Shown here piece by piece: positions 55,024 to 64,000 of a stretch of 64,000 bases of DNA (position 1 is its first letter; every line of letters starts with the position of its first letter). The notes under the pieces were generated by a model. It was given only the letters and a program-made list of their open reading frames with translations, did no database searches and was not told the DNA's origin. The stretch spans positions 5,642,001 through 5,706,000 of the forward strand of contig NC_088316.1 in NCBI RefSeq assembly GCF_910592395.1, read 5' to 3'. The position numbers and the translations under genes were made by a program. Source of the stretch: Lineus longissimus. Taxonomy: Eukaryota > Nemertea > Pilidiophora > Heteronemertea > Lineidae.

Positions 55024-55228
55024 TGTGACGTCTACCTCGGCCAATAATTACGCAATATATAACTGAATGATACTTTATTACGCACCTCCTATCTCTGGTT
55101 ACAACTTTAATAATAACATATAACGTACGACGCTGTCAGTACGGAGAGCAGCTCTTGACTGCCACCAGGCCCACACCCGCTCACATTTATAAGGTCACCC
55201 GTGAGCAATCTCGTCCCCAGGCGCCACA
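55024..55228 (-). repeat. 5' LTR of the Gypsy element
   Basis: 205 bp with the same ends as the 3' LTR, followed by target duplication ATAA at 55229-55232. Confidence 0.95.
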
Positions 55229-55261
55229 ATAATGTCTTCTTATCCCTATGACTCCATACAC

Positions 55262-55696
55262 AGTGAGGGCATTGTCCCATTCCCATCAAATGGTAACTTA
55301 TTGTACCGTATTAGGGTGGAAGTTGGGGAGCAGATACCTACCGTTGAACGCCTGTCATAATCAGCAGTGATGAGCTTAGCGCGATATGGAACATTCTTCA
55401 GAAACTCAAGCGAGGGACGTCTGCTCATTAGCATATCTCGCGCACTGCTCCTTCTTGTCAAACATCGTAGTGAAATATACACAGTGAGGGCATTGTCCCA
55501 TTCCCATCAAATGGTAACTTATTGTACCGTATTAGGGTGGAAGTTGGGGAGCAGATACCTACCGTTGAACGCCTGTCATAATCAGCAGTGATGAGCTTAG
55601 CGCGATATGGAACATTCTTCAGAAACTCAAGCGAGGGACGTCTGCTCATTAGCATATCTCGCGCACTGCTCCTTCTTGTCAAACATCGTAGTGAAA
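55262..55696. repeat. Tandem duplication of a ~217-bp block
   Basis: 55262-55478 and 55479-55696 are nearly identical (cagtgagggcattgtcccat, gttgaacgcctgtcataatc, ctcgcgcactgctccttctt). A diverged relative lies at 45505-45640. Confidence 0.88.
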
Positions 55697-56034
55697 TCGT
55701 AATGGAAAACGTCTGGCTTTGCGCCAGACGTTGAGACTAATAAGTGAAGAACTAATAGGTAAAGAACTTCTACTTGCGCGAGACTGCTCTGATAAAATTA
55801 TCATTGCAGAGACTACGGTGACGTACACATATATTTTTTACAATCAAAAATGCCCTCAAAAGACGACATGGAATGATTATTTTATTGATATTTCCTACTA
55901 TATACCTTCCAATTATCACTTTATACAAATAGATCGGCGTTAGGTCGCATGCTTTTCTTTCCTGGTGACACTATAAAGCAAAATAGTTGCAACCCCGTAA
56001 ATGCGCAAGTCCAATAATAAGTGACGGTGACCCG
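55697..56034. other. Short intergenic stretch with a small hairpin
   Basis: The hairpin aacgtctggc/gccagacgtt is at ~55708-55732. Nothing else is notable. Confidence 0.5.
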
Positions 56035-56643
56035 TTATAAATGTTTCGCCAGCTTCGCTTTTTTGCCGCTACGCGGCGCGTTGGGCCCTTGCGTCAAGTC
56101 CGCAAGTTGGATAACGGGCTGTTCCTCAGAAGCACAGACCGTTTCCCCCTTGTATATTTTATCAAGTTCCTTAGACGGTATCTGGTTCACCAAACTGTAA
56201 CCCAGATGAAATATATCATCTACAAGTTTATGTTTCACCTGCCTATTTATGAGCCGTTTTTCCTTAAGTTGCGGAAAAAGGCCAATACACGCCTTACACA
56301 GCACTTTCCGAATCTCCGTCAAAGTGTTCAGTTCTAGCGTAGTCAAAGCCTCCCTTACGGAATTCTGGTTATATTGAAACGTAGTCTCGATAGACTGAAT
56401 GAAAACATCGACGAAGTCAGCATTGTCTTTTAGTTTCAACAGCTCCAAGAGATCTAGCGGTTTCTTCTTATTGGCCCCCGTCATTGGCCTTGCTTTATCA
56501 CCAGTGTGATCTCCATGCTCCGGGAAGCGGGACTTATGGCACTTTGCACACAGCCATAGGTCGCACATTCTCCACTCGATCGGCCCCTTGTCCTCAACAT
56601 CGTGAGGACAAGGCCCACTCGGTAATCCTGCACACGCCTTCAT
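56035..56643 (-). CDS. Orphan ORF, 202 residues, with an N-terminal Cys/His cluster
   Basis: ATG at 56643 (MKACAGLPSGPC). Residues ~5-45 hold a Cys/His-rich segment (GPCPHDVED, WRMCDLWLCAKCHKSRF, EHGDH) that could bind zinc in a PHD/treble-clef-like way. The rest is predicted helical (LDLLELLKLKDNADFVDVF, SVREALTTLELNTLTEI, INRQVKHKLVDDIF) with a basic end (SGKKAKLAKHL). The size and layout would suit the first ORF of a retrotransposon, but no partner ORF or LTR adjoins. Family not recognised. Confidence 0.5.
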   Translation of the reverse strand: MKACAGLPSGPCPHDVEDKGPIEWRMCDLWLCAKCHKSRFPEHGDHTGDKARPMTGANKKKPLDLLELLKLKDNADFVDVFIQSIETTFQYNQNSVREALTTLELNTLTEIRKVLCKACIGLFPQLKEKRLINRQVKHKLVDDIFHLGYSLVNQIPSKELDKIYKGETVCASEEQPVIQLADLTQGPNAPRSGKKAKLAKHL

Positions 56644-57199
56644 TCTGTTCACTAAGTGTGACGGACAATACTAATTGTCTAATATGAAGTGTCTATAGTC
56701 AATAGTGCAGAGTGTGTATATTTACATGCACACTCAGTGCATAGCACAGGCAAGTGTCCGACAAGCTTTTAGTCACACCAAAAGTTCGTTAATTTCCTCG
56801 ATATACCGTATCTATCCTACTCCTCGTTAGTTCTATTACCACACTGTCGAGTTCCGATTCGTTAAAATTGCATTAAAATTCGATTTTGCACATTGAGATT
56901 GCATAAAAAGTTGATTTTATACGGAGTAGAGTGGCCGATATGTTTACTCAGTACAGCGCCACCTATATACATTTCATATTGTGGTATCGTCTTAAACAGT
57001 GTTAAAGGGGGTAAGAGCAGGAGGCTTGGGTTCAATTCTGGTAGATTCCAGGGGACTGATATGTAGATAGAGATTAGGAACAGAGCCTGGTTCTGGCGCA
57101 ATCAGTGTTTATCTACTGTGAGATAGTTGAGACACCTATTGGCGTCACCACTTATCCTTATTTTGACCCTTTTGGTTTCTCCCCATAGAGTCTCTTTAA
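56644..57199. other. Intergenic, no gene seen
   Basis: A B-box-like string (ggcttgggttcaattct) at ~57027 has no matching A box. Confidence 0.45.
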
Positions 57200-58456
57200 C
57201 TAAAAACAATGTTTAGATTTCATCGAAATCATTTGAACTAATTAGAGGCCACGACGGCATTTCATTAGCAACGTCACTACTACCCTGTCTAAATCGTATC
57301 ATACTCGTCAACCCCTGTCAATCAGGAATTAATGGGCGATGTCAAATAATTCGATCAGTGATTGCATTGAGGTGGCTTCATAGCCGACCCCATGAAGTGC
57401 CGAAAGTAAAGCAACCACAATGAAGATAATGGAAAGCATTTGAGCCGCATTTAAAAAAAACTTACAAAAAAAAACCTACCCTCTTTGGCGAGCCGGAGAG
57501 GTTACAACATGTTGGCCAATCAGAGAGCAGTGACGTCATATTCGAATTTATATGCGCATATTTAACAATGGCCGACTTCCCGCTCTCGATTCAATTTCTG
57601 TTGCTAAACTCGGGTTTTTGGTCAATAATCCATGAAAAAGCATGTACATGTACATGACTGTATGGAGTTGACCTAAAACAACAAGAGTGCTCGTTATCTC
57701 CATATTGAATTTCCAGCGGTTTTGCTCGATGTCCTCCGCCCATTTTGACGCGCGTTGTCTGAAAGCTGGGTAATGATAATGCATCGAGGGTCAAGATGGT
57801 TATCTCATGAACGAAGCAAACTTTTCCTGGATTTAAAGTTATACAAACTATCTGATCCATCTTCCCTGAAAATGTCTTGACAATAGCAATAATGATAAGT
57901 GAGTTGCGAGCTTACGAGGTAAAAAACAATGGAACTCGTTATTATGCAAATTAGTTAAATAACTGGAAAAACATAAAACAAACGTGCACAACTATCATCC
58001 CTGAAAGTTTCAGCGCTCCATCGCCAAGCGGTTACTGAGGAGTTGATCGGAAACAATTTTTGTCAGAATTTTGCCAAAATTAGCCATAAATCAATAGATG
58101 CAAATTAAGCAATCAATGATCAAAAAGGACATTGCCATATCCGCTCATATCCCCCAACTGATATGTGTGTCGAATTTCATTGAAAAACTCCTAATTGTTT
58201 GGGCCGCAGAGGTGAGAAGAACAAGAACAAGAAGAAATATTTTTTTGTTTAGTGAAATCAATCGTCTTCCCCAGCTAATTCTTAAGTCAAGCGACATTCG
58301 AGTGAAAAGCTAAGGTTGCTGCCACAACAGGGGTTTAGTGAGAATATTAGCTAATATCTTAACATAGATTTTTACATGCACTAGAATCCAATTACTAATG
58401 CACACGTAGGCCTACTTGTACACGAAACTGAATGATACCTAAACTACTAATCTTTG
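57200..58456. repeat. Interspersed repeat family, inverted copies
   Basis: 57220-57370 matches 62410-62580 inverted; 57680-57780 matches 34870-34960 inverted; 57970-58330 matches 60360-60690 directly. No coding signal. Confidence 0.75.
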
Positions 58457-60173
58457 ATGTTGATGTGGCAAGTTGGTGTCCACTGCGCCTGCATAACCGC
58501 AACTGAATGAAGAGATCCTTCGGGGACTGCCTGACAGCTGTGATTGTTGACCCGACGTCATGACATCATGATGACGTCATGGCATCCTTGTGACGTCATC
58601 AGTGACATCGTAGTCTGAGCCTGCAGGCTCTGTTGCTCATGGCAACAAGAGAGGACCAAAATGAAGGATTTTGGCTACTGGGCACCGTGCACTGATGGTA
58701 TGAAGCAACCATGTGTGCCTGATAGGTCATGAAGGTGCAGGAAATGCGGTTTCGTCAAGAGAGACTCATCAGATGCATGTGGCGACAAAGAAATACGGTT
58801 GGATATACAGAGGTATCCTGATAGCGGGACCGCAAGGAGTCAATTTCCCCTTGATTGACCTACAGTAGATCTTGGTCAGTCCATTCAGGCAGTATGGCCT
58901 GCTGAAGGGCTGTCTGAGCCAAACAGTTGGCAAAAAGTGGGTCTAGATGGTCAAAAGTTTAACCTGTGTGCCTAAAGAAGACACGTGAAACCGGAGAGGT
59001 TGAAACAGTTGGACAGTAAATGAAATAAGTATACGGAGGGAAATAGTATTTAAATGACGTGGCAATGTACGTATACTTACCTTGGGAACATGAAATCCAC
59101 AGGGGCTGGGTGCACTGATGAAAGCTTCATGGAGCTGAAGCCCATTAATAATGCACTCTGAAGTGAGTGCGGGGCCTTAGGCCCAAATGGTTGCGACAAA
59201 AATCGACCACTTACGAAGATAGGAGAGTGTGAGACTTCCTCATCACAGGCACTACAGATGTGCAGTGCCATGGGTGTTCCCAGACAGTGGACACCAAGGA
59301 AATAATAACAAATGATGTTGACGTGGCAATTTGGTGCCCACTGCGCCTGCATGACCGCAACTGAATGAAGAGATCATTCAGGGACTGTCTGACAGCTGTG
59401 ATTGTCGACCCGACGTCATGACACCATGATGACGTCATGGCATCCTTGTGACGTCACCAGTGACATCGTAGCCTGCGCCTGCATGCTCTGTTGCTCATGG
59501 CAACAAGAGAGGACCAAAATGAAGGATTTTGGCTACTGGGCACCGTGCACTGATGGTATGAAGCAACCATGTGTGCCTGATAGGTCATGAAGGTGCAGGA
59601 AAAGCGGTTTCGTCAAGAGAGACTCATCAGATGCGTGTGGCGACAAAGAAATACGGTTGGATATACAGAGGTATCCTGATAGTAGGACCGCAAGGAGTCA
59701 ATTTCTCCCCTTGATTGACCTACAGTAGATCTTGGTCAGTCCATCCAGGCAGTATGGCCTGCTGAAGGGCGGTCTGAGCCAAGCAGTTGGCAAAAAGTGG
59801 GTCTAGATGGTTAAAAGTTTAACCTGTGTGCCTAAAGAAGACACGTGAAACCGGAGAGGCAGGCGCAGTGGACACCAAATTGCCACGTCAACATCATTTG
59901 TTATTATTTCCTTGGTGTCCACTGTCTGGGAACACCCCAGGGTGCTCTGGCTTTGGCACTGCACATCTGTAGTGTCTGTGATGAGGAAGTCTCACACTCT
60001 CCCATCTTCGTAAGTGGTCGATTTTTGTCGCAACCATTTGGGCCTAGGGCCCTGCACTCACTTCAGATTATTAATGGGCTTCAGCTCCATGAAGCTTTCA
60101 TCAGTGCACCCAGCCCCTGTGGATTTCATGTTCCCAAGGTAAGTATACGTACTTTGCCACGTCATTTAAATAA
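58457..60173. mobile_element. 1.7-kb insertion: partial copy plus a long-inverted-repeat element, 16-bp flanking repeat
   Basis: Arms 59048-59349 and 59859-60172 are inverted and ~300 bp long; the loop 59350-59858 is duplicated directly at 58457-59000. The whole is flanked by aaactactaatctttg at 58441-58456 and 60174-60189, splitting a host repeat that is continuous at 35390 and 63100. Both arms contain an exon-like frame (HICSACDEEVSHSPIF, VSGRFLSQPFGP) ending at aag|gtaagt. Confidence 0.75.
58553..58646. promoter_or_regulatory. CRE-type triplet plus X-box-like palindrome in a repeat
   Basis: CGACGTCA at 58553, TGACGTCA at 58572 and 58591, then gttgctcatggcaac at 58632-58646. The same order is repeated at 59411-59504. 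Whether any factor binds is unknown. Confidence 0.35.
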
Positions 60174-61110
60174 ACTACTAATCTTTGTCTGGATTGGTCA
60201 TCTCGGATTGGCTTATGTTTGGGTAGCTGTTGATTATCTCGACTAATAAGATGTCATTAAGTTGTAATTTGGTGATGTCACTGATGTAACCTGACCGCTA
60301 GTGGTTCTAATGGCAAGTAGAGGCCGTCGGTTGCATGCATTCCCAGATGCACATATCCCAGATGCACAACTATCATCCCTGAAAGTTTCAGCGCTCCTGC
60401 ACCAAGCGGTTACGGAGGAGTTGTCCAGAAACAATTTTTGTCAGAATTTGGCCAAAATTCGCCATAAAATCAATGATAAAAGAGCAATCAATATTCGCTT
60501 ATATCCCCCAAATGACATGTGTGTCAAATTTCATTGAAAAACTCTTATCTGTTTGGGCTAGAGAGGTGAGAAGAAGAAGAAGAAGAAGAAATATTTTTAG
60601 TTAGGTAAAATCAATCGTCTTCCCCAGCTTGTTGGCTGGGGAGGCCTGATTCTCAAGTCAAGCGACATTCGAGTGAGAAGCTAAGGTTGCTGCCACAACC
60701 TCCAAAGAATTTGGGACCGCAACTTTGAGTCACGTGTGCCTGCAACGCATGACATCCGTGGTCATGGTCACTGAGGAAGCTTCCTGTTGGTCACGTACCT
60801 GTAATAAAGTTGTAAACCGTTTTTCCCTTTAAATTGGTACTTTCTACATGCTCATAACTTTTTCCGAGACGTAATCTGGGAGGAACGCATTCACAGCCCA
60901 CTAGACCTATCCTAGCCTGTCAAGCCATGAAATTTTCGCTGCACATTATGCATGACCATTTCAGGGTTGGGGATCTGAGTTAGTTTTGACGGCTTTTAAC
61001 CCGCGAGTCAGCTTTCTAACCACGGCGGGTTGAATGGAGCCTCAAAACCACATAAGTATTAAGCTAATTGGACTGAAACTTCACCATTTTCTTCATATTA
61101 AACACACCTT
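60174..61110. repeat. Interspersed repeat family, continued
   Basis: 60190-60340 is the inverse of 35260-35400 and 62960-63120; 60360-60690 repeats 57970-58330; 60970-61110 is the inverse of 34640-34790. An (AAG)n run is at 60573-60591. Confidence 0.75.
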
Positions 61111-62399
61111 ATTCTCAATTCCCAGCACTTTACGCGTGATTTACGAGAGATTTCGTGACCGATGCAGATTTCGAGAGTTTTCCGAGAGAAAAAGGGGAGT
61201 TGGTGTTCGTAGTGTTAACTAAGGGCTGAATTAAGATCCGAGTTTACGTCACCCCGCTATACAACGCAACGTGCTTTCCATTATCGTCGGAAAAGCGCGA
61301 TGATTCATGAAGATTTTGAATTTTTCCTTTTTTGGGCAATTTGTTGATGGAAACTACATGTAAACGTAGAATAAGAGGTGCAGACTGGGCAGCCGACAGC
61401 TGGGTAATATTGCCCTTAATAATACCAATGGTGCTTTAAGACGAAATCACAAGTTCCCAATGGCCCAGGTCCCGTAAATAAGTAATTCATCACATATATA
61501 AAATATCATTTCATCATTTGAAATGCGTATTTTTTGCTTGTGTGTAATCGTGATTCAATACCAGTTGTGCTGTGTCGATTTCTTATCGATAATGATAATA
61601 ATAATGTTAATAATTTATTTTAATAAAGCGCCACTTAAAAATCAATTGTCAGTGGCGCTATACAAAATTAGAGATAAATACACATGACAAACATAAAAAA
61701 ATAGAACGACACTTTAAAGGGACAATAATATAGGCAGCAGCGAGATGTAGGAAGGCAAGATAATGTTACACAAAGTCGCCAATAGGGGTCTCTCACATCT
61801 CACAGTATGTCGAAATGCTTGACGCTTGTACGAGGAATACATTTAGTGTTGAATCTGACATGACAAAGGGCCCTTACTGTGTATATTAGTCACCTGGAGA
61901 TGGCCAAATAAGCCCTTCTGCTCCTGCATATAGTCTCCCTTTAAAACACTTTTAAAACAATTCATGTAATTTTTAAAAGACTCCGTAAAAAGATCTTAAT
62001 ATTATTCTTAAAACTGATAAAACAATCAATCCGTCTAAGAAGTATAGGCAGTGCAATCCAAAGCCACGGTGCACAGACTCCGAAAGCCCTATCCACGGCA
62101 GTTACTTTCTTCGATCGTTTCCACTCCTAGGTAGGAGCTGAGTGATCATGAGCTCTTGTGTCTTGTCTCGATCCGTGGAGTGGAAGCCGAAGATAGTTGG
62201 ACCTGTGCCATGCACGGCTTTGAGAGCAAAGATTACAATTTTAACAATTTCAAGCTCACTTTCCAAAATAGTGAAAGAGTGAACTTTGCCGTACGACCTC
62301 GGAAATGCGGTAGAGCCGTTTTTAGTTCTAGCGATTGTGGTAGTTTCTTTTCGTATTTTCTTTAAAAATGCAGCTCAAATGCTTTCCATTATCTTCATT
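61111..62399. other. No gene seen; MITE-like repeat at 61740-61900
   Basis: A taataataa-rich stretch precedes agcgccact/agtggcgct inverted strings (61627-61663), probably a small inverted-repeat element. The 61740-61900 segment belongs to the 45830 repeat family. Confidence 0.5.
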
Positions 62400-63270
62400 G
62401 TGGTTGCTTCACTTTCAGCACTGAATGGGTCGGCCATGAAGCAACCTTAATGCAATCACTGATCGAATTATTTGACATCACCAATTCTGATTGACAGGGG
62501 TTGACGAGTATGATACGATTTAGACAGGGGAGTAGTGACGTTGCTAATGAAATGCCGTCGTGACCTCTAATTAGTTCAAATGATAGTCCGGCTTGCCGAA
62601 CAGAGTTGATTTTTAGTGCTGTTTGGCAAGCGGCTCTCCAAGCAGGGCAAAAAAGATGCCTGTTCGGCGAGCCGCTTGCCAAATAGACCCGGCCAATTAT
62701 TAAATGACAAAAACTCGTTTCTGGACAACTCCTCCGCTTTGCAGAGAGCACAGTATTTTTCTGGGATGATAGGTGATAAGTTGGAGCAATGCATGAGGGG
62801 TTGGACTTTTTTCAGGTAATTAACTAATTTCGATGAGAAAACACTGCGGCCAAGTCTCCTAGTTTTCCCCGCAAGCTCGGGACGCAGTTTTGCACTCGCG
62901 GCAGTGGTACGATTGTCTTCCTGGAAGGCCATATTGCAGTCTAGTCGCGAAGTTTCGAATGCATGCAATCGACGGCCTCTACTTGCCATTAGAATCACTA
63001 GCTGTCAGATTACACCAGTGACATCACCAAATTACAACTTAATGACATCTTATTAGTCGAGATAATCAATAGCTACCCAAACATAAGCCAATCCGAGATG
63101 ACCAATCCAGACAAAGATTAGGCCTAGTAGTTTATTTCAAAAGGTGTCTCCCCATAAGCCCGACATCCACAAGTCCGGCATCCTCCAATTAAGTCCGACA
63201 ATGGGAATTAATGTTTTTAAATGTACCACGATTCCGACATCCCACAAGTTCAAAGTTCAGAGAAAGGTAA
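62400..63270. repeat. Interspersed repeat family, copy 2
   Basis: 62697-63270 parallels 34970-35760 through actcgt-tctggaca, gataggtgataagttgga, gatt-gtcttcttggaaggccatat and gtctccccataagcccg blocks. Confidence 0.8.
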
Positions 63271-63525
63271 ACAGAAAACATTTGAACAGAAAACTGCCAA
63301 GATTTGTGATACACCCACACATAGAACCCTTAGCCATAACCTTGCGGCCGCCTACACAAGAAAGCTCCTGCCACCGTACGTCTCCAGGCGATACCTGGTG
63401 ATCCTGAGGAGACAGTTGTCCTCAGACCTCAGGGATCGCCCGGGGCCGAAGGATAGGAGGAGCTCAGATATGTAACCAGGGGCAAGTCCGTTTCTTGCTT
63501 TGTATATGAGGAGCTTTGCTTTGAA

Positions 63526-63756
63526 TTATATAAGTGCATGGATTGGTAACCAGTGGAGATTTCTCAGCACGGGGGTAATATGTTCTCGTTTACGTGTCCC
63601 TGTGATCACTCGTGCTGCGTGATTCTGGACCTTTTGTAGCTTGTCCAGGACGTTTTCATCCGCGCCAACAAAAAGGCTGTTGCAATAATCCAGTCTGGCG
63701 ATGACAGTCGATTGCACAAGAAGCTTTGTTGCTTCTTGAGTAAGAAGTTTTCGCAT
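63526..63756 (-). pseudogene. LINE reverse transcriptase C-terminal fragment
   Basis: The minus-strand frame reads STVIARLDYCNSLFVGA, LDKLQKVQNHAARVITGT and HITPVLRNLHWLPI, the conserved post-palm region of CR1/L2/jockey-type RT. It is cut at both ends. No 3' UTR or tail was identified here. Confidence 0.8.
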
Positions 63757-64000
63757 GCGGCCAATGTTCCGGAGTTCAAATGTTGTTGTTGACTTTCAAA
63801 TGTCCAGATAACTCAAGTCTTGCTGATACTCTTCAGATAACTCGGACCAAACTGAACAAAATGTGTTCCTTTAGCATGAGATTCGACTCGGTCTCTAACA
63901 GCTTTTTGACCATTCAGAGAACTAGAAATACCAGCCTTTATTTTTAAACTTGTGTTCATACAAAATGTCATGCAGCATAATAATGTCTTTCGGACTTATG
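63757..64000. other. Window end, nothing identified
   Basis: No supported feature. Confidence 0.5.

Larger units (their letters stand above)
47357..55228 (-). mobile_element. Ty3/Gypsy LTR retrotransposon, apparently intact, 7.87 kb
   Basis: Two 205-bp LTRs read identical by eye, are flanked by the 4-bp direct repeat ATAA, and enclose gag, pol and a third ORF on the minus strand. Pol order protease-RT-RNase H-integrase is Ty3/Gypsy. All ORFs are uninterrupted and a -1 frameshift heptamer links gag to pol. This indicates a very recent insertion that could still be mobile. The primer-binding site would be tggcggcagcggtg just inside the 5' LTR; I do not assign the tRNA. Confidence 0.96.

Noticed and set aside
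58553-58646. Reading the CRE/X-box cluster as an MHC-II type promoter
   Set aside because: It lies in a repeat without an adjacent gene; only the site order resembles the vertebrate module.
61034-61222. 62-codon plus frame
   Set aside because: It starts inside an interspersed repeat and has no homologue-like features.
1-64000. CRISPR arrays, bacterial operons, ribosome binding sites
   Set aside because: The window is eukaryotic; the short repeats seen are microsatellites, minisatellites or transposon parts with no spacer pattern.

Overview
This is eukaryotic genomic DNA, most likely from a marine invertebrate. The supporting signs are intron-containing genes with GT..AG splice sites, a C2H2 zinc-finger locus, a THAP domain, a UBE2M-like E2 gene, and metazoan-type BEL/Pao, Ty3/Gypsy, CR1/jockey-like and mariner-like elements. 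Frequent taggcct strings and abundant foldback repeats would fit an echinoderm, hemichordate or lancelet, but I cannot resolve the phylum. Most of the window is mobile-element or repeat DNA.

Region by region: 1-6313 is a decayed BEL/Pao retrotransposon whose 5' LTR is cut by the window edge. 6319-9490 holds a foldback MITE, a pair of near-identical 444-bp TIR repeats and a 633-bp TIR element with a 6-bp target duplication. 10257-13903 is a minisatellite followed by a C2H2 zinc-finger locus with about 20 fingers and a C-terminal tail made of a 15-residue repeat carrying SUMO-consensus motifs; it contains nonsense changes. 13912-21455 is a long array of ~300-bp repeats ending in other repeat families. 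21631-23545 holds a ~60-bp minisatellite, a second TIR element with a micro-ORF, and a 5'-inverted LINE end. 26416-27797 is the best cellular gene, a two-exon UBE2M/UBC12-like E2 with an insertion next to its active site and a long tail. 29240-32560 is a degenerate repeat field with a 117-bp satellite at its core. 32490-34307 holds a mariner-like transposase relic, a small acidic ORF and a THAP-domain exon. 35989-36891 (minus) is an unrecognised single-exon ORF. 37215-40385 is tandem and inverted MITE-like repeats. 42087-44858 (minus) is a damaged non-LTR retrotransposon. 47357-55228 (minus) is an apparently intact Ty3/Gypsy element with matching LTRs, a 4-bp target duplication, a textbook -1 frameshift heptamer between gag and pol, and a third ORF with a C2H2 finger. 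55262-64000 is mostly interspersed repeats, plus an orphan ORF (56035-56643) and a LINE RT fragment (63526-63756).

There is no operon-like organisation. The likely host genes are the E2 gene, possibly the zinc-finger locus, and possibly the 310-residue and 202-residue orphan ORFs. The most unusual coding features are the finger-bearing third ORF of the Gypsy element, the repeat-encoded SUMO-motif tail of the zinc-finger locus, and the E2 with a large insertion between its HPN motif and catalytic Cys.
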